A stretch of 64,000 bases of DNA, taken from assembly GCA_041737175.1 (NCBI GenBank), contig JBGSSF010000030.1, positions 62,001-126,000 on the forward strand. The letters run 5' to 3'. Both the position numbers and the translations under genes were made by a program. Under the pieces are notes generated by a model. It was not told the origin of the DNA. It worked only from the letters and a program-made list of their open reading frames with translations, and made no database searches. Below, in pieces: positions 9,670-17,764 of this stretch (position 1 is the first letter of the stretch; each line of letters opens with the position of its first letter). Source of the stretch: UBA5072 sp041737175. GTDB lineage: Bacteria > Bacteroidota > Bacteroidia > Bacteroidales > UBA10428.

Positions 9670-11956
9670 TCAATGCAAGTAATTCAGCCTTTTTTATGGG
9701 TTTGGCAATATAATCATCGCATCCTGCTTCCGCTGCTTTTATCCTGTCCTCATTCATGGCATAAGCAGTTTGGGCAATGACAGGCAGGTCAGGGAAGCGT
9801 TGTTTGATTTTCCGTGTGGCGTCGAATCCATTCATGAACGGCATCTTGATATCCATCAAAACCAGTTGTATTTCAGGATACTTCATACACTGCTCATAGG
9901 CTTCAATACCGTTGTTGGCACGGATTAGCTTAATCCTGCTTTTGGACAGAACGGTTTCAAGATATAAGTAATTGACATTGTCATCTTCGGCAATCAGAAC
10001 AACCATTCCCGGCGCATGAAGTGCCGTTTGCTTTTCATTTTTGTCTTTATCCATCACCTGGCCTGAAGCTGCTTTATAGGGAATGGTGAAATAAAATACT
10101 GAACCCTGACTGGGTTTTGATACCAGCCATATTTTTCCGCCCAGTAACTCGATTAACCGGGTTGAAATGGAAAGTCCGAGTCCGGTTCCCCCAAATTGCT
10201 GTGTAACCTCGAGCTGCACCTGTCGGAAAGGCTCAAATATTTTTTCATGCAGGTTCTCGGGGATTCCTATGCCGGTATCTTCGACAAAGAATTGAAGGAA
10301 TTCACCGGTTTTTGTATAGCCGAATTTGATATACCCTTCATGGGTGAACTTAATCGCGTTATTCAGCAGGTTGGTGAGCACCTGTCTCAACCTTGTTTTG
10401 TCGGTTTTGATCGTACTTTGTGTATTGCTCAAAGATTTCACCGCTTGAAGTGTGATATTCTTGCTGCCTGTCTGTGGTTCAAAAAATGCGAAAAGGACAT
10501 TGATCAGGTCATTTACCGCTACTTCCTCGTAAAATAAAGGCACCTTCCCGGTTTCAATACGTGACAGATCCAGAATATCATTTACCAGGGTGAGCAATTG
10601 CTTGCTGCTTTCGATGATTATTTTCGCATAGTATTTTCTTTTTTCTACATCCAGTTCGGAATCTGCCAGTAATTCAGAGAATCCGATTATTCCGTTCATG
10701 GGTGTCCTGATTTCATGGCTCATATTGGCCAGAAAAGCGGATTTTAAGCGATAACTTTCTTCAGCGTTGATTTTGGCTTCCTTCAGCTCTTCGTTGATGG
10801 TCTGAATTCGCGCAATGCTGTTTGTGAGCTCTTCGTTTTGAGATAAATACTCCTCAACCAGTGCCTGATTTTCCTTTATCTGTGCTTTAAGTTCCAGCTC
10901 AATGTTTTTCAGCGTACTGATATCAATCACAATTCCGATCATCCGCAATGGATTTTCCGGATCACTTCTTTCAACGACCATTCCCCTGTCGAGTACCCAT
11001 ATCCAGTGTCCCGATTTATGCTGCAACCTGTATTCGCATTCGTAAAAATCGTTCCTGGCTTTCAGATGCATTTCAAGAATTTCATTGGATTTCAGAATGT
11101 CCTCGTGATGCTTAAGCTTTTCCCAGGCAGCCATGTCAAATGATTCAAGCTCATGGGCAGTAAAACCTATGAGTTCAGTCCATTGTTTGTTAACAAATAT
11201 TTTTCCGGTTTGCAGATTCCAATCGTAAAGACCTGCCTTGGTTCCGATCAGAGCCAGGTTTAATCTCTCCTCGCTTTTCCTCAACCTTTCAGCCTGTGCA
11301 TAACTGGCTGATACGTCGCTGAAAACGAGCACAACGCCCAGCATTTCTTCATCATCAGAAAAGATAGGCGCAGCACTGTCAGTAATATGATATTCCATGC
11401 CATTCCTGGCGATCAGGACGCTATGATTACCCAGACTTACCTTCTTTCCGGTTTCAAGAACATGTTCAACAGGATTTATAATCTTTTTGCGGGTATTGGC
11501 ATGAATGAGATTCAGAACCTCTTCCAGTCGCTTTCCCTTTGCCTCATCGAATTTCCACCCGGAAAGGTATTCTGCAACGGGATTCATCCGGGTTATCCTG
11601 CCGCTGATATCAGTGGCAATTACTGCATCACCGATTGAATGGAGGGTGACGCGCAGGTTTTCTTTGTGATTGCTCAGATCCTGTGAAATACCATGCTGGA
11701 TGAAGGAATAGAATAAAAATACCCACAGGATGGGCAACAAGGCACCGGTCATGTCTTCAAACGAATCAAGAGTATGGGTGATCCCAAGCCATTCAATAAG
11801 AAGAAATCCATAATAAACGGATGTCACGACCAGAAGGCCGGCGATAACCATTTTAATGTCGATGGCGACGGTTTGCCTTCTTTTCAATAGCAAGTAAACC
11901 AAACCTGATAGTGTAGCCAGCAATGACAGCGAATCAAGCAATGCAATGATGCTCAT
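9629..11956 (-). CDS. Hybrid sensor histidine kinase/response regulator with PAS domains
   Basis: The 775-aa protein starts with three membrane helices (about 5-25, 32-55, 70-88), followed by two PAS domains (about 103-215 and 228-350), a coiled coil (350-405), a HisKA domain with the phospho-accepting His414 in MSHEIRTPMNG, a HATPase_c domain (N box around 532, DTGIGIP, FGGTGLGLS) and a C-terminal receiver with Asp702 (LMDIKMPFMNG) and Lys752. There is no DNA-binding output. It overlaps the upstream 93-aa membrane gene by 4 bases (ATGA) and the downstream ECF sigma gene by up to 41 bases, so all three seem to be one transcription unit. How phosphotransfer would link to the sigma factor is unknown. 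Confidence 0.93.
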   Translation of the reverse strand: MSIIALLDSLSLLATLSGLVYLLLKRRQTVAIDIKMVIAGLLVVTSVYYGFLLIEWLGITHTLDSFEDMTGALLPILWVFLFYSFIQHGISQDLSNHKENLRVTLHSIGDAVIATDISGRITRMNPVAEYLSGWKFDEAKGKRLEEVLNLIHANTRKKIINPVEHVLETGKKVSLGNHSVLIARNGMEYHITDSAAPIFSDDEEMLGVVLVFSDVSASYAQAERLRKSEERLNLALIGTKAGLYDWNLQTGKIFVNKQWTELIGFTAHELESFDMAAWEKLKHHEDILKSNEILEMHLKARNDFYECEYRLQHKSGHWIWVLDRGMVVERSDPENPLRMIGIVIDISTLKNIELELKAQIKENQALVEEYLSQNEELTNSIARIQTINEELKEAKINAEESYRLKSAFLANMSHEIRTPMNGIIGFSELLADSELDVEKRKYYAKIIIESSKQLLTLVNDILDLSRIETGKVPLFYEEVAVNDLINVLFAFFEPQTGSKNITLQAVKSLSNTQSTIKTDKTRLRQVLTNLLNNAIKFTHEGYIKFGYTKTGEFLQFFVEDTGIGIPENLHEKIFEPFRQVQLEVTQQFGGTGLGLSISTRLIELLGGKIWLVSKPSQGSVFYFTIPYKAASGQVMDKDKNEKQTALHAPGMVVLIAEDDNVNYLYLETVLSKSRIKLIRANNGIEAYEQCMKYPEIQLVLMDIKMPFMNGFDATRKIKQRFPDLPVIAQTAYAMNEDRIKAAEAGCDDYIAKPIKKAELLALIDKYSSRGRTIAK

Positions 11957-12234
11957 GCCTGTCCCTCCTTCCGGCTGTTGCCGAATACTTTAAAACACCA
12001 TATGGCCAGTACCAAAGAGCTCATCACATAACTCAAGTGTTCCAGAAAGTTCAGCAAGGATTCCAGAAAGTATCCTTCGAGAACTGTCAGAATCCATCCG
12101 GTAAGAAGTAAGGAATAGCTGGCAATCAGAATTTTCCAGAAACTTATATGCCTGATATGAGAAATATTCAACAGCATAAACAGGAAGATACCAAGACCAA
12201 GCAGGAGCATTACAACTTCATTTTCATGTAACAT
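11953..12234 (-). CDS. Small three-helix membrane protein preceding the histidine kinase
   Basis: I do not recognise this 93-aa protein. It is hydrophobic throughout, with three predicted helices at about 7-24, 29-52 and 64-84, and a short basic tail. Its stop overlaps the histidine-kinase start (ATGA), implying translational coupling. The kinase's own N-terminus also has three helices of similar style, so the two may assemble into one sensory membrane module. It is the first gene of the operon that runs to about 3352. No catalytic or metal-binding residues stand out. Confidence 0.7.
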   Translation of the reverse strand: MLHENEVVMLLLGLGIFLFMLLNISHIRHISFWKILIASYSLLLTGWILTVLEGYFLESLLNFLEHLSYVMSSLVLAIWCFKVFGNSRKEGQA

Positions 12235-12367
12235 GGTTGAGTCAATTATTTATTTTCGTAATCTTCCTGTCATAAAGATATAAAGGATTATGAATTTTTC
12301 ATGAATCACATCATTTTTTCTGTCCGTGCATTTTACAAACACAAGTATAATTTCCCCCTGATTATCC

Positions 12368-12375
12368 TACTTTTG
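12368..12375 (+). promoter_or_regulatory. Candidate Bacteroidota -7 promoter element for the AddB-like gene
   Basis: TACTTTTG matches the Bacteroidota -7 consensus TAnnTTTG exactly and ends 19 bases before the start codon at 12395. No clear -33 TTTG lies at the expected distance. Confidence 0.45.
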
Positions 12376-12394
12376 TAAAATATTTCACTTTTCC

Positions 12395-15268
12395 ATGAAA
12401 TCAGTTCCTTTTCTGAAAGAGATCGCCGCTCATCTATTACAACCGGGAATTTACAATTTGCAGGAAACGTGTGTTGTTTTTCCAAACAAACGGGCACGCC
12501 TGTACCTGGGCAAGTACATCGGTGAACTCACGGATAAACCTTTATGGGCACCGCGGTACCTTACAATCAGCGAACTGATGGAAAAAGCGTCCGGATATCT
12601 GTATGCTGACAGGCTTACGCTTCTGTTCGAGCTGTATCAGGTTTACATTGAAGTTTCCGGTTCCGGAGAAAGCTTTGATACTTTTTATCCATACAGTGAA
12701 ACCCTGCTTGCTGATTTCGATGAAATTGACAAATATCTTGTTGATGCTGCAGATCTGTTTAGTAACCTCGCGGGACTCAAATCCATCGAAGGTCGTTTCA
12801 ACTATCTGACACCTGAACAAATCGAGCTGATCCGGAAGTTTTGGAATACCTTTGATCCTGAAAATATTTCGGATGGACAAAAAACGTTCCTGTCGCTTTG
12901 GGAATTGCTTCCGGCTGTTTACCATGGATTGCGAAACCGGTTACACGGTAAAAAGCTGGCCTACGAAGGCATGGCTTACAGAAAGGCAGTAGAAAGTATT
13001 TCTGATTTTGTCAATATAACTGGCATTGACTACCGGAAATACCTGTTTGTGGGTTTTAATGCACTCAATACCTGCGAGGAAAAATTGTTCCGTCATCTGA
13101 AGAACCTTGGACTGGCTGAGTTTTTCTGGGATTATGATACATGGTATACCAACAATGATATACATGAAGCCGGTTTCTTTATCAGGAATAACCTGAAAAA
13201 TTTTCCGTCACTCAGGTCCATTAACCCTGAAAATATCCTCGACAGCGATAAAAGAGTCTTTTTTGTCCCGGTTTCCTCAAACACGGGTCAGGCAGCCATG
13301 CTGCCCCGGATATTCGACACCCTGGGAATTGCAGGTGAAAAGGATAAAGATACTGCCCTGGTACTGGCTGACGAGAATATTTTGCTTCCTGTTTTGTATG
13401 CCATACCCGGTTATGTAAAAGACGTCAATGTTACCATGGGTTATCCCCTGGCCGGTTCCCTGGTTTTCAACCTGGTAGATTCGCTGTATGAACTGGTGCG
13501 GAACTCTAAAACTGATCAGCAGGGTGACCCTTTGTGGTATTATAAGGATGTGTTGGCAGTTCTGAATAATCCGCTTCTGAAATCCGGTTACAATGATCTT
13601 GCCGAAACAATCAGACAGAAGGTGCTTGATCACAATCTGGTTTATCTGCAGAAAAAAGATCTATTCCCCAACACGGATCAGGATATCATTTTCTCAGGTC
13701 TGTTATCCTCTGCAGGCGTTGAAAGTTATCTGACTGAAATTATTGCCTCCGTCATGCGTCAGATGGCATCGCAGGACAAAGATCAGGGATCTGCTGATCC
13801 GGTTCAGTTGGAAATACTTTTTCAGGTTTACACTTTTCTCACCAGGCTCGATGATCTGTTAACCTCTCACGGTATTCATCCGGGCATGGATACCTTGTTC
13901 AGATTAATCCGTAAAATGATGCGAACGATGCATCTGCCTTTCAGCGGTGAACCGCTTGCCGGTTTGCAGGTACTGGGTTTACTTGAAACCCGGACCCTTG
14001 ACTTTGACAATGTTATTTTGCTTTCTGCCAATGAAGGAATATTGCCGCGGATTTCCAATGCAACCTCTTTTATTCCTTATAATATCCGGGCAGGATTTAG
14101 TATGCCAACCCCGGAGCATTATGATGCCATTTCAGCCTATCACTTCTACAGGCTCATTCAGCGGGCTAAAAATATAGCTCTTGTATATGACAGCAGTTCG
14201 GGAGGTCTCCACACCGGAGAGCGCAGCAGGTTTCTGCATCAGATAGCTTATGAGATGACGCTAAAGGTCACCGAGATCTTTCCGCAGGCCACAATCGCCA
14301 GGATTCCGGTTAAACCCATTGTCATGCAAAAAACGGGTAACGTGGCGGCGGCCCTGCATGGTTACCTGGGCAAAGACGGAAAGTTATTGTCACCCAGTGC
14401 AATCAATGAATTTCTGAATTGTCCGCTTAAGTTCTGCTTTCATCATCTCCTTGATTTGCCGCAACCCACGGAGGTTGCCGAGGAAATTGATGCACGGCTG
14501 CTGGGAAATCTTCTCCACAAGGCTATGAAGATCCTGTATTCGGGATTTGGCACAAAACCGGTCACACGGGAACTACTCGCAGCTTTGCTGAAGGAAGAAG
14601 GTTCTATTGATACGGCATTGGATAAAGCTTTCAATGAAGAGCTTTTTGGTCTTTCAGAGGGGACGGGACTTCGGAAAATTGAGGGTTATAATATGATCAT
14701 CCGTCAGGTCATCCGGACGTACATTTATCAGCTGGTCAGCGCTGAAATGGAATCGGAGCCGTTCAGTATAATTGGTCTTGAGGAAAGGTACAAGACAGCA
14801 TTCAATCTGTCGGTTGACGGAAGTCCGGTTGAATTGCAGATCGGCGGAATTGTTGACAGGATTGATCTCCGGCAGGGGAGCACGGTCATTATTGATTACA
14901 AAACGGGTACAGTCAAGAATTCATTTAACACCATCGAATCGCTGTTCAATTCGGAGGACAGGTTGCGAAATGACGCTGTTTTCCAGGTGCTCCTGTACGC
15001 TCACATTTATGATGAGCTGTATCCGGGCAATAAGATCGTTCCTGGACTTTATTTCATACGGGCCAGCCATTCCGGTGATTTTTCCTGCCTGATTAAACAT
15101 ACGGCCAGGAAAGAGACCATTAACAGTTATGCATCCGTAAAGCAGGAATTTGAGCCGCTTTTACGGCAGAACCTGACGCGTATGTTCAGCGCAGAAGAAC
15201 CGTTTACCCAGACACAAAACCTGAAGGTATGCGGCTATTGTGCGTATGCGGCGATATGCAGGAGATGA
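12395..15268 (+). CDS. AddB-like PD-(D/E)XK nuclease with Fe-S cluster cysteines
   Basis: The 957-aa protein resembles the AddB/RecB-type nuclease subunit of recombinational repair complexes in Bacteroidota. The N-terminal part has a helicase-like fold remnant (VVFPNKRARLYL) without a clear Walker A lysine motif; mid-protein is LLETRTLDFDNVILLSANEG, typical of UvrD-like helicases. The C-terminal third is the nuclease: LSPSAINEFLNCPLKFCF, then GNLLHKAM, then GGIVDRIDL and VIIDYKTG with the catalytic Asp and the D-x-K pair. Cys in NCPLKF and CGYCAYAAIC can form the 4Fe-4S cluster known from AddB. No addA neighbour is in the window. Its stop is followed after 4 bases by a seven-base tandem repeat. 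Confidence 0.85.
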   Translation: MKSVPFLKEIAAHLLQPGIYNLQETCVVFPNKRARLYLGKYIGELTDKPLWAPRYLTISELMEKASGYLYADRLTLLFELYQVYIEVSGSGESFDTFYPYSETLLADFDEIDKYLVDAADLFSNLAGLKSIEGRFNYLTPEQIELIRKFWNTFDPENISDGQKTFLSLWELLPAVYHGLRNRLHGKKLAYEGMAYRKAVESISDFVNITGIDYRKYLFVGFNALNTCEEKLFRHLKNLGLAEFFWDYDTWYTNNDIHEAGFFIRNNLKNFPSLRSINPENILDSDKRVFFVPVSSNTGQAAMLPRIFDTLGIAGEKDKDTALVLADENILLPVLYAIPGYVKDVNVTMGYPLAGSLVFNLVDSLYELVRNSKTDQQGDPLWYYKDVLAVLNNPLLKSGYNDLAETIRQKVLDHNLVYLQKKDLFPNTDQDIIFSGLLSSAGVESYLTEIIASVMRQMASQDKDQGSADPVQLEILFQVYTFLTRLDDLLTSHGIHPGMDTLFRLIRKMMRTMHLPFSGEPLAGLQVLGLLETRTLDFDNVILLSANEGILPRISNATSFIPYNIRAGFSMPTPEHYDAISAYHFYRLIQRAKNIALVYDSSSGGLHTGERSRFLHQIAYEMTLKVTEIFPQATIARIPVKPIVMQKTGNVAAALHGYLGKDGKLLSPSAINEFLNCPLKFCFHHLLDLPQPTEVAEEIDARLLGNLLHKAMKILYSGFGTKPVTRELLAALLKEEGSIDTALDKAFNEELFGLSEGTGLRKIEGYNMIIRQVIRTYIYQLVSAEMESEPFSIIGLEERYKTAFNLSVDGSPVELQIGGIVDRIDLRQGSTVIIDYKTGTVKNSFNTIESLFNSEDRLRNDAVFQVLLYAHIYDELYPGNKIVPGLYFIRASHSGDFSCLIKHTARKETINSYASVKQEFEPLLRQNLTRMFSAEEPFTQTQNLKVCGYCAYAAICRR

Positions 15269-15272
15269 TAAA

Positions 15273-15321
15273 TTGAAGATTGAAGATTGAAGATTGAAGA
15301 TTAAAGATTAAAGATTAAAGA
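15273..15321. repeat. Heptanucleotide tandem repeat, seven copies
   Basis: Four copies of TTGAAGA (15273-15300) followed by three of TTAAAGA (15301-15321). The array begins 4 bases after the stop codon of the AddB-like gene and ends 12 bases before the trmD start. Confidence 0.95.
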
Positions 15322-15333
15322 ATAAGCTTAGAT

Positions 15334-16020
15334 ATGCGGATAGATATACTTACGATTTTACCGGAGCTGATTGAGGGGCCGCTCAGTCACTCCATCATCA
15401 AAAGGGCCAGGGAAAAAGGAATAGTGGAAATCAACCTGCATAATATCCGTGACTATTCCCTCAACAAGCAGAAGCAGGTTGATGATTATGCCTTTGGCGG
15501 AGGTGCCGGCATGGTAATGTGCATTGAGCCCATTGACCGGTTGATTTCCATGCTCACCGGTGAACGACATTATGATGAGATCATATACCTGAGCCCCGAC
15601 GGAGAGAGGTTTACCCAGAAAACCGCCAATTACATGGCTATGCAAAACAACATCATTTTGCTCTGCGGTCATTATAAAGGAGTGGATCAGCGGGTACGCG
15701 ATCATTTGATCACCAGGGAGATATCGGTGGGTGATTATGTTTTATCGGGCGGTGAACTGGCAGCAGCGATTGTTGCAGACTGCATAGTACGGCTTTTACC
15801 GGGTGGTATTTCAGATGAAACATCTGCGCTGACAGATTCTTTCCAGGATAATCTTCTTGCGCCGCCTGTTTACACAAGGCCGGCCGATTACAAAGGATGG
15901 AAAGTGCCGGAAATTCTTCAATCGGGCCACCAGCAGAAAATTGACGAATGGAGGCATCAGCAGGCGGAAGAGAGGACGATAAGGTTACGGCCGGATTTGT
16001 TGAGTAGGGACGAGGGATAA
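15334..16020 (+). CDS. trmD: tRNA (guanine37-N1)-methyltransferase TrmD
   Basis: A 228-aa protein of the usual TrmD length. It makes m1G37 in tRNAs with G36, preventing +1 frameshifts, with S-adenosylmethionine bound in a trefoil knot. Recognisable are the N-terminal MRIDILTILPE, YAFGGGAGMVM, LLCGHYKGVDQRV, the knot sequence ISVGDYVLSGGELA and the C-terminal YTRPADYKGWKVPEILQSGH with the catalytic-region Asp. The last residues and the stop codon (16018-16020) are supplied by a heptanucleotide repeat (GGGACGA/GGGATAA), so the extreme C-terminus is repeat-encoded. The gene is convergent with the FadL-like gene. Confidence 0.97.
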   Translation: MRIDILTILPELIEGPLSHSIIKRAREKGIVEINLHNIRDYSLNKQKQVDDYAFGGGAGMVMCIEPIDRLISMLTGERHYDEIIYLSPDGERFTQKTANYMAMQNNIILLCGHYKGVDQRVRDHLITREISVGDYVLSGGELAAAIVADCIVRLLPGGISDETSALTDSFQDNLLAPPVYTRPADYKGWKVPEILQSGHQQKIDEWRHQQAEERTIRLRPDLLSRDEG

Positions 16021-16228
16021 GGGACAAGGGACAAGGGACAAGTTAGTGTGAGTGGGAGTGTGAGCATGTTTTTCCTCGCTAGGTCGCAAAGACGTTAAGT
16101 CAAAACCTTTGCGACTTGGCGTCTTTGCGAGAGATCAAACCCAAAACTCAATACCACTCTCACTCGCCCATTGTCCCTCGCCCATTGTCCCTCGTCCCTT
16201 GTCCCTTGTCCCTTGTCCCTCGTCCCTT
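16007..16228. repeat. Nested inverted repeat built from heptanucleotide arrays
   Basis: Left arm 16007-16041: five seven-base units GGGACGA, GGGATAA and three GGGACAA. Right arm about 16170-16226: complementary TTGTCCC/TCGTCCC units, the last five without interruption at 16192-16226. Inside is a further hairpin with an 11-base stem, TCGCAAAGACG at 16084-16094 and its complement at 16120-16130. The structure fills the gap between the convergent trmD and FadL-like genes, so it could act as a two-way terminator. Confidence 0.9.
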
Positions 16229-16230
16229 TC

Positions 16231-17709
16231 CTAAAACCTAAACCCCATCGTAGCAACAAACCTGTACCTCGATTGGTTCAGATCGGCAATGTTGTTGAAA
16301 TTATTGGAGGTATACAGGTTGTATTTTTCCTGGTGAAAGATGCCGGAGAAACCCAGATCGAAAAAGAAGTTGTTGTCCCTGTATCCTATACCGGAAGTGA
16401 TCTCCAGGTTATCGGATTTTTCATTCAGCTCATCCTTGGCATAGGGACTGGGGTAATAGGCTCCCCCGGCCCTGAGGGCAAAATTCCCGAACCGAAGTTC
16501 TCCGCCGAGCCGCAGGTTCAAAACCGAACGGTAGGCATTATCTATTTCCGCATTGACACCCTCCACAACATCTTCATCCGTTCTTGTGTCAAAATCATCA
16601 TCCGTCCTCATTCTCATAGAGGCATAGTTGATGTATTCCACATCTCCGGAAAGAATGCCGAACTTGCCCAGCTGAATGCTAATGCCGCCGGCAGCTTTAA
16701 ACGGCGTGTTCAGGTTGTACCGGTATTCGCCTCTCTCCATGTAATCTCCGTTTTCAAATGTGGGACGGATATAGAAGGAGGAATCATCATATTCTGAATA
16801 CATGGTATTGTAATAGGATTCTTCGATGTTATAGAACGTGGGCAGCGTGAAAGTGGTACCTATCCGGATGGACTGGGTAACCCTGGCCATCAGACCCACT
16901 TTGAAATTAATTCCTGTACCGTTCACATCGAGGTCCTCCGTAAAGTCAAATCCTCTGAAAATCAATAGGTTATCCTGGTTGACTTCGCTGAAAACGGTGG
17001 TTTGTTCATACCGCAGCTGATCAATCCCGAGTCCGAAACCAACGTAAAAAACATCGCTGAAATTCAGACCGACGGCAAAAGTCCATTCACCCACGCCCCC
17101 TTTGGTCTTTATCGATTTTCTCTGATCGATGGGAACAGGCACAAGACTTTTGTACTGATCCATAGTTCCCATGGTGTCAATCACCCAGGCATCATAGGCC
17201 AGTCTCTCATAAAATGAATTCAAATCATTGGGGATAGTACCATTGGCGTATTCAACGAAAAAATCGGAGTAAGAACTGAATTCGTTGGTACCCGTAATGA
17301 CCGTATTGTTGTTAAAATTATTCAGCCGGTTATAGCCGACGGCATAAGTAGCGCTGACCAATCCCTTTTCTTTGCCGGAATTGTAGGTACCGATATAGCC
17401 CATGCTGTTCATAACGAACTGGTATTTGTAATCATCGGCTTTCATGCTGATATAATCGGCCTTCGTTTGGGCATAGCCCAATCCCGGTGAGAACAGGAAT
17501 TCTGATTTTCTGTAGAGACCTAATCCGGCAGGATTGACATACGCCGAGGCAAAATCAGCCCCCAGCGAGGTAAAAGCATTTCCCATCGCCATGCTTCGTG
17601 CAGTAAGGGTTGGGAAGTTCTGGGAATATCTCAAAGCATCGCTCAAGTATTGAGCTTTTGCTGCGGACAGGCAAAGGAATATACCGACTAAGATTATTAG
17701 CTTTTTCAT
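16231..17709 (-). CDS. FadL/OmpP1-like outer-membrane transport protein
   Basis: The 492-aa protein has a signal peptide ending near AKAQ, then SMAMGNAFTSLGADFASAY and VNPAGLGLY, the hallmark N-terminal hatch region of the OmpP1/FadL/TodX family. The rest is a series of alternating-residue beta strands with Tyr/Phe-rich ends, and the chain ends FRF as outer-membrane barrels do. FadL-family channels take up hydrophobic compounds such as fatty acids; the ligand here is not known. It is not an obvious PorV, the T9SS shuttle of the same superfamily, but that cannot be excluded by eye. It stands as a single gene. Confidence 0.8.
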   Translation of the reverse strand: MKKLIILVGIFLCLSAAKAQYLSDALRYSQNFPTLTARSMAMGNAFTSLGADFASAYVNPAGLGLYRKSEFLFSPGLGYAQTKADYISMKADDYKYQFVMNSMGYIGTYNSGKEKGLVSATYAVGYNRLNNFNNNTVITGTNEFSSYSDFFVEYANGTIPNDLNSFYERLAYDAWVIDTMGTMDQYKSLVPVPIDQRKSIKTKGGVGEWTFAVGLNFSDVFYVGFGLGIDQLRYEQTTVFSEVNQDNLLIFRGFDFTEDLDVNGTGINFKVGLMARVTQSIRIGTTFTLPTFYNIEESYYNTMYSEYDDSSFYIRPTFENGDYMERGEYRYNLNTPFKAAGGISIQLGKFGILSGDVEYINYASMRMRTDDDFDTRTDEDVVEGVNAEIDNAYRSVLNLRLGGELRFGNFALRAGGAYYPSPYAKDELNEKSDNLEITSGIGYRDNNFFFDLGFSGIFHQEKYNLYTSNNFNNIADLNQSRYRFVATMGFRF

Positions 17710-17764
17710 AATTACTGATTATTAAGAAGATTAACGTTCAGAAAACTGAAGGATGAAATCTCAA

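Noticed and set aside
16171..16797. 208-codon frame antisense to the FadL-like gene, starting in the heptamer array
   Set aside because: Its start is repeat sequence and the rest is the reverse of barrel strands; no independent support.
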